A DNA stretch of 64,000 nt from Hymenobacter persicinus (GTDB lineage Bacteria > Bacteroidota > Bacteroidia > Cytophagales > Hymenobacteraceae), in assembly GCF_004167665.1 (NCBI RefSeq), contig NZ_SEWE01000009.1:62001-126000 (forward strand). The letters are read 5' to 3'. The notes beneath the pieces were generated by a model. That model worked only from the letters and a program-made list of their open reading frames with translations. It did not search any database and was not told where the DNA came from. The position numbers were made by a program, and so were the translations under genes. Shown here piece by piece: positions 35,053 through 43,730 of this stretch (the stretch's first letter is position 1; the number at the start of each line of letters is the position of its first letter).

Positions 35053-35928
35053 ATGGCAAGCTATATAAAATCTGCAGGGCGCCGGAGCCGGCAGCTGCTT
35101 TCAAAAACGGTACTGCGCCGGTGGGCACTGAGGCTGGGGCTGCTGGTGGGCCTGGGCGCCGCGCCGGCCGAGCCCCGCGTGACGGAACGGGATTTCAGCG
35201 CCTATTTCGCGGCCTACGACCTGCAGGGTTCCTTTTTGCTGCTCGATGCCCGCACCGGACGCTACGCGGCCTACAACCCGGCCCGCTGCCGCCAGGGCTT
35301 CCTGCCCGCCTCCACCTTTAAGATTCCCAACACTCTGATCGGGCTCGAAACCGGGGCCATTCGGGATACGGCCGAGGTGTGTCGCTGGGACGGGGTGCCG
35401 CGCCGGTTTCCGCAGTGGAACCAGAATATGAGCATGGCCCAAGCCCTGCGCGTGTCGTGCGTGCCCTGCTACCAGCAACTGGCTCGCCGGGTAGGTGCCG
35501 CGCGGTACGGGCAGTGGCTGCCTCGGCTTCGGTTCGGACGCATGCAGGTCACGCCCGCCACCGTCGACACATTCTGGCTGGCCGGCTCGTCGCGCATCAC
35601 CCAGTTTGAACAAATCGACTTTCTGCGCCGTCTGCAGCGTGGAGCCTTGCCCGTTACGTCCCGCAACCAGGAAATTACCCAGGCGTTGCTGGTGCTGGCG
35701 CGCGGGCCAGGCTGGACCCTGCGCGGCAAAACTGGCTGGACCATGCAGGCCGGCCGCGACAACGGCTGGTTTGTGGGCTGGGTGGAACAGAGAGGCCGCG
35801 CCTGCTTTTTTGCCCTGAACGCAGAGCCCCGCCGCGGCGCAGCTACCAACAAGTTTATTCAGGGCCGCCGCGCCGTCACGGAGCAGATTCTGCGGCAGGA
35901 GTTCGGGCTGCTGACCTCAGCCCAGTAA
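35053..35928 (+). CDS. Class D (OXA-type) beta-lactamase homologue
   Basis: A 291-aa serine hydrolase of the penicillin-binding fold. The N-terminus is basic and hydrophobic (LRRWALRLGLLVGLGAAPAE), a plausible export signal. The catalytic STFK is at residues 87-90 (PASTFKIPNTLIGLETG), the SxV at 135-137 (VSCVPCYQQLAR), the KTG at 226-228, and FWLAGSSRIT aligns with the OXA helix. The usual YGN is replaced by FGR at 161-163. The spacing of motifs is OXA-like. It may still hydrolyse beta-lactams or be a divergent member with another role. The ATG at 35053 is preferred over a GTG three codons upstream. Divergent from the acylase gene. Confidence 0.85.
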   Translation: MASYIKSAGRRSRQLLSKTVLRRWALRLGLLVGLGAAPAEPRVTERDFSAYFAAYDLQGSFLLLDARTGRYAAYNPARCRQGFLPASTFKIPNTLIGLETGAIRDTAEVCRWDGVPRRFPQWNQNMSMAQALRVSCVPCYQQLARRVGAARYGQWLPRLRFGRMQVTPATVDTFWLAGSSRITQFEQIDFLRRLQRGALPVTSRNQEITQALLVLARGPGWTLRGKTGWTMQAGRDNGWFVGWVEQRGRACFFALNAEPRRGAATNKFIQGRRAVTEQILRQEFGLLTSAQ

Positions 35929-36128
35929 ATTTTAGGGGGTGGAGGATAATGTGCGAGATTTTAAAGATTATGGGTGTGAGATATGAGGGGTGTTTGGACG
36001 TAAATGGCAATAATTTCAAAATTAGGCTTAGTATTGAAGGGGGGTATTTTTAAAATAAGCAACGTATTCAATATATTGCCCATGAAACGGCAGGGTGCCG
36101 TCGCACAACAACGGGTTATTACAAGGCT
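35929..36128. other. AT-rich upstream region of the ammonium transporter
   Basis: 200 bp, visibly AT-rich, between the beta-lactamase homologue and amtB. TATATTG near 36074-36080 resembles a shortened -7 element. No terminator hairpin for the upstream gene and no ORF is seen. Confidence 0.4.
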
Positions 36129-37508
36129 ATGAGTACCGGCGCTGGTTTTCGATTTGGGTATGGGTTATTTGCCCTGCTTAGTCTGGTCATGTTCAGCTTT
36201 CTGGCGGCCTTTACTGAGGTAGCGCACCCCGTGGCTGCGGCTGGCTCGCTCAACACCGCCGACGTGGCCTGGATGCTCACCGCCACCGCCTTTGTGCTGA
36301 TAATGACGCCCGGGCTGTCGTTTTTCTACGGCGGCATGGTCCGACCCAAAAATGTCATTTCCACCATGCTCCAGAGCTTCGTGGCCCTGGGCGTGATTTC
36401 GCTGGTCTGGTACTTTGTGGGATTTTCCCTCGCCTACGGCGACTCCTGGCGGGGGCTGATTGGCAACCCGCTCACGTTTGTGCTGCTGCGGGGCGTAGGC
36501 ACGGCCCCGCACCCGGTGTTGTCACCCGGCATTCCATTTATCCTCTTTTTTGCCTTCCAGCTTAAGTTCGCCGTCATCACCCCGGCCCTGATTACGGGCT
36601 CCTTCGCCGAGCGGGTCCGCTTCAAGGGCTACCTAGCGTTTATGGTGCTGTTCTGCCTGTTTATCTACTGCCCCCTGGCCCACTGGACCTGGCATCCCGA
36701 AGGGTTTCTGCACCGCTGGGGCGTGCTGGATTTTGCCGGCGGCACGGTGGTGCACATTTCGGCCGGCATTGCGGCGCTGGCGGGGGCCCTAGTGCTGGGG
36801 CCCCGGTCGGGGCGGGCCAAGCATCAGGCTTTTTCCACGCCCAACGTGCCTTACGTGCTGCTCGGCACCGGCCTGCTGTGGTTTGGCTGGTTTGGCTTCA
36901 ATGCCGGGTCGGCCCTGGGAGCCAACGAATTGGCGGCCCAGTCGTTCGTCAATACCAACCTGGCCTCGGCGGCGGCCCTGATTGCCTGGATGCTTATCGA
37001 ACTGGCCCGTGGGGGCAAGCCCACGGCCGTAGGAGCCTGCATCGGGGCCGTGGTGGGGCTGGTGGCCATTACGCCCGCGGCCGGCTACGTCACCTACGGT
37101 CAAAGCATCCTGATTGGGGTGGTAGCTTCGCTGATCAGCCAAGCCGCCGTGCACTGGCAGACCCGCTACACCAGCATCGACGACACGCTCGACGTGTTTC
37201 CCTGCCACGGGCTGGGCGGCATCGTGGGCATGCTGCTCACGGGCGTCTTTGCCGAGAAAGGCGGACTGGTGCACGGCAGCGCTACGCTGTTTGGCTACCA
37301 CGTGCTGGGCCTGCTGATTGTGGTAGCGTACACGTTTGTGGGCTCCTGGCTGCTGCTCAAGGTTACGGATGCCCTTTTCGGGCTGCGCGTGAAAGCCAGC
37401 GACGAAGAGCTGGGCCTCGACCTGAGCCAGCACGAGGAATCTACTTACCACATCGACGAGGAGTTTGAGCAAACCTACCGCAAAGAACCCGTCGTGGCGC
37501 AGGTATAA
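36129..37508 (+). CDS. amtB: Ammonium transporter (Amt family)
   Basis: A 459-aa inner-membrane channel for ammonia/ammonium. An N-terminal signal/TM segment precedes the Amt core: PGLSFFYGGMVRPKNVISTML, VVHISAGIAALAGALVLG with the first pore histidine, and FPCHGLGGIVGMLLTGVF with the second. GSFAERVRFKGY and LWFGWFGFNAGSA are further family blocks. The C-terminal cytoplasmic tail is acidic (HEESTYHIDEEFEQTY). No glnK/PII gene is next to it, unlike in many genomes. It is a single gene ended by its own hairpin terminator. Confidence 0.95.
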   Translation: MSTGAGFRFGYGLFALLSLVMFSFLAAFTEVAHPVAAAGSLNTADVAWMLTATAFVLIMTPGLSFFYGGMVRPKNVISTMLQSFVALGVISLVWYFVGFSLAYGDSWRGLIGNPLTFVLLRGVGTAPHPVLSPGIPFILFFAFQLKFAVITPALITGSFAERVRFKGYLAFMVLFCLFIYCPLAHWTWHPEGFLHRWGVLDFAGGTVVHISAGIAALAGALVLGPRSGRAKHQAFSTPNVPYVLLGTGLLWFGWFGFNAGSALGANELAAQSFVNTNLASAAALIAWMLIELARGGKPTAVGACIGAVVGLVAITPAAGYVTYGQSILIGVVASLISQAAVHWQTRYTSIDDTLDVFPCHGLGGIVGMLLTGVFAEKGGLVHGSATLFGYHVLGLLIVVAYTFVGSWLLLKVTDALFGLRVKASDEELGLDLSQHEESTYHIDEEFEQTYRKEPVVAQV

Positions 37509-37537
37509 CCAAGTCCTGATTCCGGGGGGACTCAGGC

Positions 37538-37576
37538 AGAAAAGGCCGTCGGAAGAGATTCTGGCGGCCTTTTCTA
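37538..37576. terminator. Bidirectional terminator
   Basis: Stem AGAAAAGGCCG / CGGCCTTTTCT between the convergent amtB and ZIP transporter genes. Confidence 0.8.
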
Positions 37577-37594
37577 ATGCGTGCTGGTGCCGGT

Positions 37595-38392
37595 TCAGCC
37601 TCCCATCTTGCTCAGGAAAAACGAGGCCAGAAAGCCCAGCACCGTAATTAGGCCGGTGAAATTGTGCGCCGTTTCGAAGGCCTCGGGAATCATTGTGTCG
37701 GCAATCATGGCCAGCACGGCGCCGGCGGCTACGGCCGTGGTGGCGGCCACCACCTCGGGCGAGAACTGGCTGAAAACCGAGTAGCCAGCCAACGACGCCA
37801 CGCCCGAAATCAGCATGATGCCGGCCCAGAGCAAAAACACGTAGCGGGCCGGGCGGCCGGCTTTCTTCATCCCCGCCGAGCTGGAAAGGCCCTCCGGCAG
37901 GTTCGACATAAAAATAGCTACCACCGCCACCATGCTCACCGAGCCCCCGGCCAGCATGCTCAGCCCGATAACGATGCTTTCCGGAATGCCGTCGAGCAGG
38001 GCCCCGATGGCCAGGGCCATACCGTTGTCGTCGCCGGCCTCGGTGCCTTCTTTCTGCCCGGTCTGCACCTTTTCGCGCTCCGTGCGCTGGTGCTCCCCCG
38101 AGCGTTTGCGGTGCTTGGCGCCGGCGCGGGCCAGCACCCAGTTGGCCAGCGTGTAAGCCGCCGCTCCGCCCACAAAGCCCAGGGCCGTGGAGTCGAGCCC
38201 GCCCTTTTTGTAGGCTTCCTCCATCAGCTCGAGGGAGAGCGTTGAAATCAGTACGCCGCTGCCGAAGGCCATTACGGCGGCAATCAGGCGCTGGGGTACG
38301 TGGGCGTAGTAGCCAATAGCGGCACCGAGCAGCAGAGCCGAGCCCGAAACCAGTCCCCAAAAACCGGCCAGAGCCCAGGTAGGAAAAGTCAT
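37595..38392 (-). CDS. ZIP-family metal transporter
   Basis: A 265-aa membrane protein with about eight helices and a charged cytoplasmic loop rich in Lys/Glu/Arg (AKHRKRSGEHQRTEREK). The helix-4 motif reads ALLDGIPESIVIGLS and helix 5 reads SNLPEGLSSSAG. They align with the ZIP metal motifs (HNxPEG), but the usual histidines are replaced by Asp/Ser. MIPEAFE occurs near the C-terminus. Expected to take up divalent metal such as zinc, manganese or iron; the altered site makes the ion uncertain. It is last in a run of minus-strand genes (endonuclease III, 61-aa, DUF167). Confidence 0.82.
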   Translation of the reverse strand: MTFPTWALAGFWGLVSGSALLLGAAIGYYAHVPQRLIAAVMAFGSGVLISTLSLELMEEAYKKGGLDSTALGFVGGAAAYTLANWVLARAGAKHRKRSGEHQRTEREKVQTGQKEGTEAGDDNGMALAIGALLDGIPESIVIGLSMLAGGSVSMVAVVAIFMSNLPEGLSSSAGMKKAGRPARYVFLLWAGIMLISGVASLAGYSVFSQFSPEVVAATTAVAAGAVLAMIADTMIPEAFETAHNFTGLITVLGFLASFFLSKMGG

Positions 38393-38451
38393 AGTGAAAG
38401 AATAATGAGCGGGTAAAAAGCTGGGCCGTTATACGTGCCCGCGGCCCAGGG

Positions 38452-38742
38452 TTACGCGCCGGCCGCTGGTCCGCTGTTCTGGTAGCGGTCCAGCACGGCC
38501 AGCAGGGTGGCCGCGTCCACCGTGGGCAGGTTCACTTTCTTGAAGGGCGCCGCGTGGCCCGCCAGCAGCGTGAGGCTGGACTTACTGACGCCAAATACCT
38601 CGGCTAGATAGGCCAGCAGGCAGGCGTTGGCCCGGCCATCCTGGGCAGGAGCCTGCAAGCGCACGGTCACGGAGCCGTCGGGGGCCACCAGCAACTGGTT
38701 GGCGCGGGCGTTGGGTTTGGCTTTGAGGTGCAGAATGGCCAC
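38452..38742 (-). CDS. DUF167 (YggU-like) protein
   Basis: A 96-aa cytoplasmic protein with the DUF167 pattern: HLKAKPNARANQLLV at the N-terminus, VTVRLQAPAQDGRANACLL in the middle with the conserved DGxAN, and LLAGHAAPFKKVNL near the C-terminus (family G-x-x-x-R-x-K). The domain is widely conserved but has no assigned function. The start is ATG at 38742, five bases after the stop of the 61-aa membrane gene, so the two are almost certainly co-transcribed. Confidence 0.88.
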   Translation of the reverse strand: MAILHLKAKPNARANQLLVAPDGSVTVRLQAPAQDGRANACLLAYLAEVFGVSKSSLTLLAGHAAPFKKVNLPTVDAATLLAVLDRYQNSGPAAGA

Positions 38743-38747
38743 GTCGC

Positions 38748-38933
38748 TTAGGCCGGGGAGTTGTAGGCGTCGTACACGTTCCAGGCCCAGATGCCGAAGG
38801 GCACAACCAGGGTCCAGGCCAGCAGAAAGCCGATGGCGCCGCCCACGACCCAGATGATAAACGCCTTCACCAGCTGCCCCAGGCCGGAAATTATGAAGGA
38901 AAAATGGGCGGGCACTCCGTAGGTTGGTCGCAT
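38748..38933 (-). CDS. Hypothetical 61-aa membrane protein
   Basis: A small inner-membrane protein, mostly one or two helices: ISGLGQLVKAFIIWVVGGAIGF and LLAWTLVVPFGIWAWNVYD. No family recognised. The first ATG is at 38933. It sits between the endonuclease III gene (61 bp upstream) and DUF167 (5 bp downstream), all on the minus strand, which suggests an operon and a real gene. Confidence 0.65.
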   Translation of the reverse strand: MRPTYGVPAHFSFIISGLGQLVKAFIIWVVGGAIGFLLAWTLVVPFGIWAWNVYDAYNSPA

Positions 38934-38994
38934 GGGTGACGTTGTGAAAGAGGACGCTGTCGAAAGGCAGACAGCAATACGTAATAATAACGTT

Positions 38995-39735
38995 TCACGC
39001 CTTCACCGCTTCGCCGCCCAGGCGGGCTTGCCCGAAGGGGCACTGGTCCAGCACTACGCACCGCCCGCAGGCCGGGGCGTGGAAGTAGCAGCATTTCTGC
39101 CCGTGAAACATGAAGGCCTCGTGGTGGTCGTAGACCTGCTGGGCGTTCCAGTCGGGCGGGAGCAGGGCTTCGAGCAGCTTATGAGCCGGTCCTTCGCCCA
39201 CCTTGGGGCCGATGAGCCCGAGGCGCTGGGCCACGCGGTGGTGGTGGCTGTCGACGGGCATGGCCGGGATGCGCAGGGTGCTGAAAAGCAGGGTGGCGGC
39301 GCTGGTTTTGGGCCCGACCCCGGAAATCGACTCCAGCCAGGCCCGGGCCTCGGCCACGGGCTGGTCGGCCAAAAAATCGAGGTTGCAGGGGCCGCCGCAG
39401 CGGGCACTTACTTCGCGCAGCACGGCCTGCAGGCGCGGCGCTTTTTGTTCGGGCCAGGTGCAGGGGCTGATGGCGGCTTCTACTTCCGCCACGGGCGCGT
39501 CGCGCACCTCGTCCCAGGTGGGAAACCGCGCCCGCAGCTGCTGGTAGGCCCGGTGCGAGTCGGCATTCTTGGTGCGGTGAGAAAGCAGGGCGCTGATAAG
39601 CTCACTCAGGGCGTCTTTGTCGCTGAAAAAGCGAAACGGCGCCCCGTAGGCGGCGCACAGCCGCTCGTGGACCAGCAGGGCCTTGGCCTGGAGGGTGGCA
39701 AAGTCGGGAAGGGTGGGGGCGGAGGAAGCGGGCAT
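38995..39735 (-). CDS. Endonuclease III-like base-excision DNA glycosylase/AP lyase
   Basis: A 246-aa HhH-GPD enzyme. The helix-hairpin-helix is LESISGVGPKTSA, with the catalytic-type Lys143, and the conserved Asp162 is in VDSHHHR. A [4Fe-4S] loop follows: C216-x6-C223-x2-C226-x5-C232. These are the features of Nth/MutY-type enzymes that remove oxidised pyrimidines and cut the resulting abasic site. The spacing and the N-terminal extension differ from E. coli Nth, so it may be a paralogous branch. It leads the minus-strand cluster with the 61-aa, DUF167 and ZIP genes. Confidence 0.85.
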   Translation of the reverse strand: MPASSAPTLPDFATLQAKALLVHERLCAAYGAPFRFFSDKDALSELISALLSHRTKNADSHRAYQQLRARFPTWDEVRDAPVAEVEAAISPCTWPEQKAPRLQAVLREVSARCGGPCNLDFLADQPVAEARAWLESISGVGPKTSAATLLFSTLRIPAMPVDSHHHRVAQRLGLIGPKVGEGPAHKLLEALLPPDWNAQQVYDHHEAFMFHGQKCCYFHAPACGRCVVLDQCPFGQARLGGEAVKA

Positions 39736-39772
39736 GGTAGCGGCTTACGCAGCCCGGGCCCGCCGGGGTTTG

Positions 39773-40666
39773 CTACTGAGCGCGGTTGTAGAGGGCAATG
39801 GCCTGCTTGATGTTGCGCTGCTGCTTGCTCTGCACGATTACCGGGATAATGGAGAAGGGCAGGGCCGCAAACATCAGCGGCGACACGCTGGGGCCGCTGC
39901 CGTCGTTGCGCAGGGAGCTGACCAGGCCGGCCACCAGCAGGCCCCCGGCCGCCACGTAGCTGGCCGTGGCGTAGCGCTGGTAGCGGCGGGCGTCGAGCAG
40001 CAGGGCCGTACTGGCGGGGTTGTCGGCGGTGGCCAGGGCCAGGTTTTTCACACTCATGTCCTGCACCGGGCCGTTGTCCTTGGTGAAATACTCGGTCTTG
40101 ACCGTGCGGTACACCGGCCCACCCATGCCGTAGCCCCCGTAACCATAGCCGCCGTAGCGCCCGTAGCCCGGCCCGTAGCCGCCGTAGTTGCCGGCGTACT
40201 GGGAGCTGAGGATTGAGTACAGGCTGATGCGCCCGATTTTGTCGCGGCGCAGGGTGGTTTCGCGGGACGAGCCGGGCAGGATGGCGCGCACGTAGTGGCC
40301 CGTCTCGTCGTCGTAATATTTTACCTCACTCATGTCGAGGCGCTGCTGCCCGTCGAGCAGCAGAAAGGAGCGGCCAAACACGGGCTGCTTTACTTCCACG
40401 TCGTAAACGCGGTAGACTTGGCCATTTTTCAGGCCTACGGAGTAGCGCGAAGGAGCGGTGGGCGCGGCCACGTCGGAGCCGGTGATGGCAGCGGGTGCCG
40501 GCACTGGCACGGCGGCCGGAGTGGGCGCCGGGCGCCGGGCGGGCTGCTGCCGGGTGGAGTCGGGCAGGCTGGGCAGGGTGTTGAGCTGGCGGGGCGTGGT
40601 TTGGGCCTGGGCCAGCGGGGTGGTGGCCCACAGGGGCAGCAGCAGGAAAAGAAGGCGGGCGCGCAT
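39773..40666 (-). CDS. Hypothetical exported Gly/Tyr-rich protein
   Basis: A 297-aa protein with signal peptide MRARLLFLLLPLWATTPLAQA. A Pro-rich linker (about 30-60) precedes a small beta domain (YSVGLKNGQVYRVYDVEVK; LLLDGQQRLDMSEVKYYDD; YVRAILPGSSRETTLRRDKI). A Tyr-Gly repeat tract of about 25 residues, built from YGGYG and GYG units, follows near residues 155-180. A hydrophobic helix occurs in the last third (ASYVAAGGLLVAGLVSSL). No family recognised. The start at 40666 is at the signal peptide. It lies 37 bp upstream of the endonuclease gene and may share its transcript. Confidence 0.6.
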   Translation of the reverse strand: MRARLLFLLLPLWATTPLAQAQTTPRQLNTLPSLPDSTRQQPARRPAPTPAAVPVPAPAAITGSDVAAPTAPSRYSVGLKNGQVYRVYDVEVKQPVFGRSFLLLDGQQRLDMSEVKYYDDETGHYVRAILPGSSRETTLRRDKIGRISLYSILSSQYAGNYGGYGPGYGRYGGYGYGGYGMGGPVYRTVKTEYFTKDNGPVQDMSVKNLALATADNPASTALLLDARRYQRYATASYVAAGGLLVAGLVSSLRNDGSGPSVSPLMFAALPFSIIPVIVQSKQQRNIKQAIALYNRAQ

Positions 40667-40814
40667 AGGAGAGGACGTGAGGAGCAGCAAAAAACGGAGC
40701 GTCGGTGGAGTTTTGGTGAAGCCCTGCTCCGCCGGTTCGCTACAACGCGTTGCCAGGGCGAAACAACACTTTTCACCGGAAAAAACCACGGAGCCGCCCG
40801 GCCGGGTTCCGCCC

Positions 40815-41225
40815 TTACTTCAGCAGGCGCTCCAGCAGACTGATGCTGTCGACCATGTCGGTGCTGGTTTCAAAGTCCAGGGGCTTGATGATGTAGCCTT
40901 CCACGCCCAGGTTCTGGGCGCTGAGCCGGTCCACGTCCATGGCCGAGGTAGTGATGACGAACACCGGAATATGGCGCAGGTCCTCGTGCTGGCGAATTTC
41001 GGTCAGAAACTCGTGCCCGTTCATTTTGGGCATGTTCAAATCCAGCAGAATCACTTCCGGCAGTGGACTGATGGCTTCCATGCCGTTACGGCCCAGCAGC
41101 ATGTCCAGGGCCTCCAGGCCGTTGAAGGCCGTGTGGAGGTGGTGCTGAACACTGAATTTTTCGAAGGACTTTTTCACGGTCATCGTGTCAAAAAAGTCGT
41201 CTTCCACGAGCAGAACGGAGCGCAT
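40815..41225 (-). CDS. Stand-alone response regulator (Rcp1-like)
   Basis: A 136-aa receiver domain with no output domain. The acidic pair is EDD at residues 8-10, the phosphoacceptor Asp62 is in LLDLNMP, the Thr/Ser is in VITTSA, and the Lys is in YIIKPLDF. This length and sequence style match Rcp1-type regulators that relay a signal by protein contact. It is 73 bp downstream of a histidine kinase gene on the same strand, its likely partner. The target is not evident. The start at 41225 is the family start; the frame extends upstream without homology. Confidence 0.9.
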   Translation of the reverse strand: MRSVLLVEDDFFDTMTVKKSFEKFSVQHHLHTAFNGLEALDMLLGRNGMEAISPLPEVILLDLNMPKMNGHEFLTEIRQHEDLRHIPVFVITTSAMDVDRLSAQNLGVEGYIIKPLDFETSTDMVDSISLLERLLK

Positions 41226-41298
41226 AACGGTAGGGTCAGGAGAAGAATAGAAGCAGGTCGAGCGGGCGGCGTTACACAAAGCGGGCCGGAATCGGGAA

Positions 41299-42807
41299 TT
41301 ACGCCATTTTGCCGGTAACCGGCTGCTTGGGCCAGGTAAAAATAAAGGCCGCGCCCTGGCCTTCCGCCGAACTGACGCGCATCGTACCCTTCTGCTCATC
41401 AATGATTTTCTTGACGATGCTCAGCCCGATGCCGGTGCTTTCGGCCGTATTTCGGTCGCGCAGGGTCTGAAACATCAAAAAGATCTTCTCGTGGTAAGCC
41501 GGCGCAATGCCCGGGCCGTCGTCGGCGACGGTAAATTCGTAGTCTTTGCGGTTTTCCTGGCAACGGACCGTGATGGTGCCCGCGCCCCGGTGGTGGTACT
41601 TGACGGCGTTGCTGAACAGGTTGGTAAACACCTGCTGGAGGCTGAGCCGGTCGGTGAAAAACGTGGGCAGCGAGTCGGGAAGCTCTACTTTGAAATCGGG
41701 CGGTACCACCAGATCCGTGACTTCGCTCACGAGCTGGCGCACATCTACTTCCTCCGTTTTCTGCTCGGTGCGCCCGATGCGGGCGTAGGCCAGCAGGCCG
41801 TTGATGAGGTCTTCCAGGCGCGCCAGCCGGCCCTTCATCATGTCCAAGTACTGATGCATCTGCGGACTGAGCTCGGTGGCCAGCTCGTCCTCAATCCATT
41901 TCACGATGGTCGTCACGCCCCGCAACGGGGCCTTCAAGTCGTGGGAAGCCACGTAGGCAAATTGATCCAGCTCCTTATTGCGGTTTTCGAGGGCCCCGAA
42001 GCTTTCGTCGAGCCGCTGGGTCATGCGGTTGAGCAGGTTAGCCAAATTGCCCAGGCTGTCCTTTTCCTTGTCCTTGATTTTGACCGTGTAGTCGCCGTCG
42101 AGAACCTGGGCGGCGAGGTGCTCCACGATTTCGATGCGGCGGGCGGTGTCCTGGTTGGTGAGCGTGAGTTCCTGCTGCAGCTGCTCATTGGCCGTGAGCT
42201 CGCGCGAAATCTTGAAAAACAGCCACAGCACGATGATAATGGCCAAAATGGCCGACACCACAATGGCAATGGGCGCCACCGAGGCGTAGAAAGCCTGGCC
42301 TTGGTTGCGCTGCTGGAGCAGCATAGTCTCTTCCCGGGTGATGCGCCCGATCAGCCGGCGCAGCACCTCAATGCGGCCCCGGTCGGCCTGCACCAGGTCG
42401 CGGGCGGCGGTGGGGCTGGGCGGGCGCTGCAGCCAGGTGCCCAGCAACTGGCGCTCCTCCCGCACCAGCCGGTTCAGGGTATCGAGGCGCAGCTGTTGGG
42501 GGCCGTTGTCGGCCGTCAGGCGTTCGAGCTGGGCGGCAGCCAGCTGGCCGTCGCGCACCGACCGTTGGTACATGCTCTGGTAAGTGGTATCGTTGAGCAG
42601 CAGGTAGCTGCGCACGTACATCTGCCCGTCGCGGGTGTGCTGGCTGATCTGGCTGGAAGCGCGCAGGGTTTCGTAGGTGTGCTCCACCATGCGAGTGTAG
42701 AAAGCCAGCTTCTGAATGCTGTAGTAAGCAGTCAGGGACGTGGCCAGCAGCATGGTAAGGGCAATGCCGAAGCCGAGGATAATTTTGGTATTAAGCTTGA
42801 GGCGCAT
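41299..42807 (-). CDS. Sensor histidine kinase with CHASE3-like sensor domain
   Basis: A 502-aa membrane kinase. TM1 (IILGFGIALTMLLATSLTAYY) is followed by a helical periplasmic domain of the CHASE3/4HB type (about 35-175), TM2 (VAPIAIVVSAILAIIIVLWLFF), a HAMP-like linker, and the kinase core. The H-box is YVASHDLKAPLRGV with His289. The N-box (QQVFTNLFSNAVKYHH), DGPGIAP and GIGLSIVKKI form the ATPase. The H-box style is like that of phytochrome-type kinases that partner with Rcp1-like regulators, and such a gene is directly downstream. The stimulus is unknown. Confidence 0.92.
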   Translation of the reverse strand: MRLKLNTKIILGFGIALTMLLATSLTAYYSIQKLAFYTRMVEHTYETLRASSQISQHTRDGQMYVRSYLLLNDTTYQSMYQRSVRDGQLAAAQLERLTADNGPQQLRLDTLNRLVREERQLLGTWLQRPPSPTAARDLVQADRGRIEVLRRLIGRITREETMLLQQRNQGQAFYASVAPIAIVVSAILAIIIVLWLFFKISRELTANEQLQQELTLTNQDTARRIEIVEHLAAQVLDGDYTVKIKDKEKDSLGNLANLLNRMTQRLDESFGALENRNKELDQFAYVASHDLKAPLRGVTTIVKWIEDELATELSPQMHQYLDMMKGRLARLEDLINGLLAYARIGRTEQKTEEVDVRQLVSEVTDLVVPPDFKVELPDSLPTFFTDRLSLQQVFTNLFSNAVKYHHRGAGTITVRCQENRKDYEFTVADDGPGIAPAYHEKIFLMFQTLRDRNTAESTGIGLSIVKKIIDEQKGTMRVSSAEGQGAAFIFTWPKQPVTGKMA

Positions 42808-42874
42808 AGGCAGCGAAGTGGAAAAACAGGGGCCGTCAGGCTCCCAACGTAAGCTGAGCCGGTAAGTTAGGCCC

Positions 42875-42882
42875 TATCTTCG
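42875..42882 (+). promoter_or_regulatory. Candidate promoter -7 of the SpoU methylase gene
   Basis: TATCTTCG, one mismatch from TAnnTTTG, 24 bp before the ATG at 42907. Confidence 0.45.
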
Positions 42883-42906
42883 TCCTTTCACCCGCCGCTT
42901 TCCGCC

Positions 42907-43713
42907 ATGCCCGCCGCCGACCTTATCACCAGCCCCCAGAATCCGCGCATCAAGAACCTGCTTCGGCTCCAGCAGAAGCCCGCCGAGCGGCGCGCTCAGG
43001 ACCTGACCATCATCGAGGGGCACCGGGAGCTGACCATTGCCCACCAGGCGGGCGTGGCGGTGCAGGCGTTGTTTGTGTGCCCCGAGCTGGCCGGCGAAAC
43101 CAAAATGCGGGAGCTGGAAAGCCGGTTTGGGCAGCTTACAGAGTGGTTTTCGGTGTCCCGGGCCGTGTTCGAGAAAGTAGCGTACCGGGAAGGCTCCGAC
43201 GGCGTGCTGGCCCTGGCCCGGCCCCCACGCCGCACCCTCACCGACCTGGAGCTGCCCCGCAACCCGCTGCTGCTGGTGCTGGAGGCGGTAGAGAAGCCCG
43301 GCAACTTGGGCGCCATCCTGCGCACCGCCGACGCGGCCCAGGCCGACGCCGTCATCATCTGTGACCCGCGCACCGACCTCTACAATCCCAACGCCATCCG
43401 CTCCAGCATCGGCTGCATCTTCACGGTACCCACCGTGGCTACCACCCGCGCCGAGCTGCTGGAATGGTGCGCCCAGCGCGGCATCCGCACCTACGCGGCC
43501 GCCCTCACCGACCACGCCCGGCCCTACACCGAGTTCGACTTTCGCGGTCCTACGGCCTTCGTGATGGGCACCGAAGCCGACGGCCTGACCCCGGAGCTTA
43601 TGCACGCCTGCGACCAGACCATCATCATCCCGATGGGCGGCTACATCGACTCGCTCAACGTGAGCACCGCTACGGCCATCCTGACCTTCGAAGCCGTGCG
43701 CCAGCGCAGCTAA
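42907..43713 (+). CDS. TrmH/SpoU-family RNA 2'-O-methyltransferase
   Basis: A 268-aa SPOUT methylase. An N-terminal substrate-binding domain (ITSPQNPRIKNLLRLQQKP, IIEGHRELTIAHQAG) precedes the knotted SAM domain: motif 1 EKPGNLGAILRTADA, motif 2 FVMGTEADGL and motif 3 IPMGGYIDSLNVSTATAI. It would methylate a ribose in rRNA or tRNA using S-adenosylmethionine; the precise site cannot be told. The start at 42907 gives the usual N-terminus. It is a single gene and ends in front of a long perfect hairpin. Confidence 0.92.
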   Translation: MPAADLITSPQNPRIKNLLRLQQKPAERRAQDLTIIEGHRELTIAHQAGVAVQALFVCPELAGETKMRELESRFGQLTEWFSVSRAVFEKVAYREGSDGVLALARPPRRTLTDLELPRNPLLLVLEAVEKPGNLGAILRTADAAQADAVIICDPRTDLYNPNAIRSSIGCIFTVPTVATTRAELLEWCAQRGIRTYAAALTDHARPYTEFDFRGPTAFVMGTEADGLTPELMHACDQTIIIPMGGYIDSLNVSTATAILTFEAVRQRS

Positions 43714-43730
43714 GCCGGCTCAAAGGACTG

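Noticed and set aside
38748..38933. Small membrane ORF as a spurious frame
   Set aside because: Kept as a gene: tight spacing to DUF167 and clear membrane segments support it.
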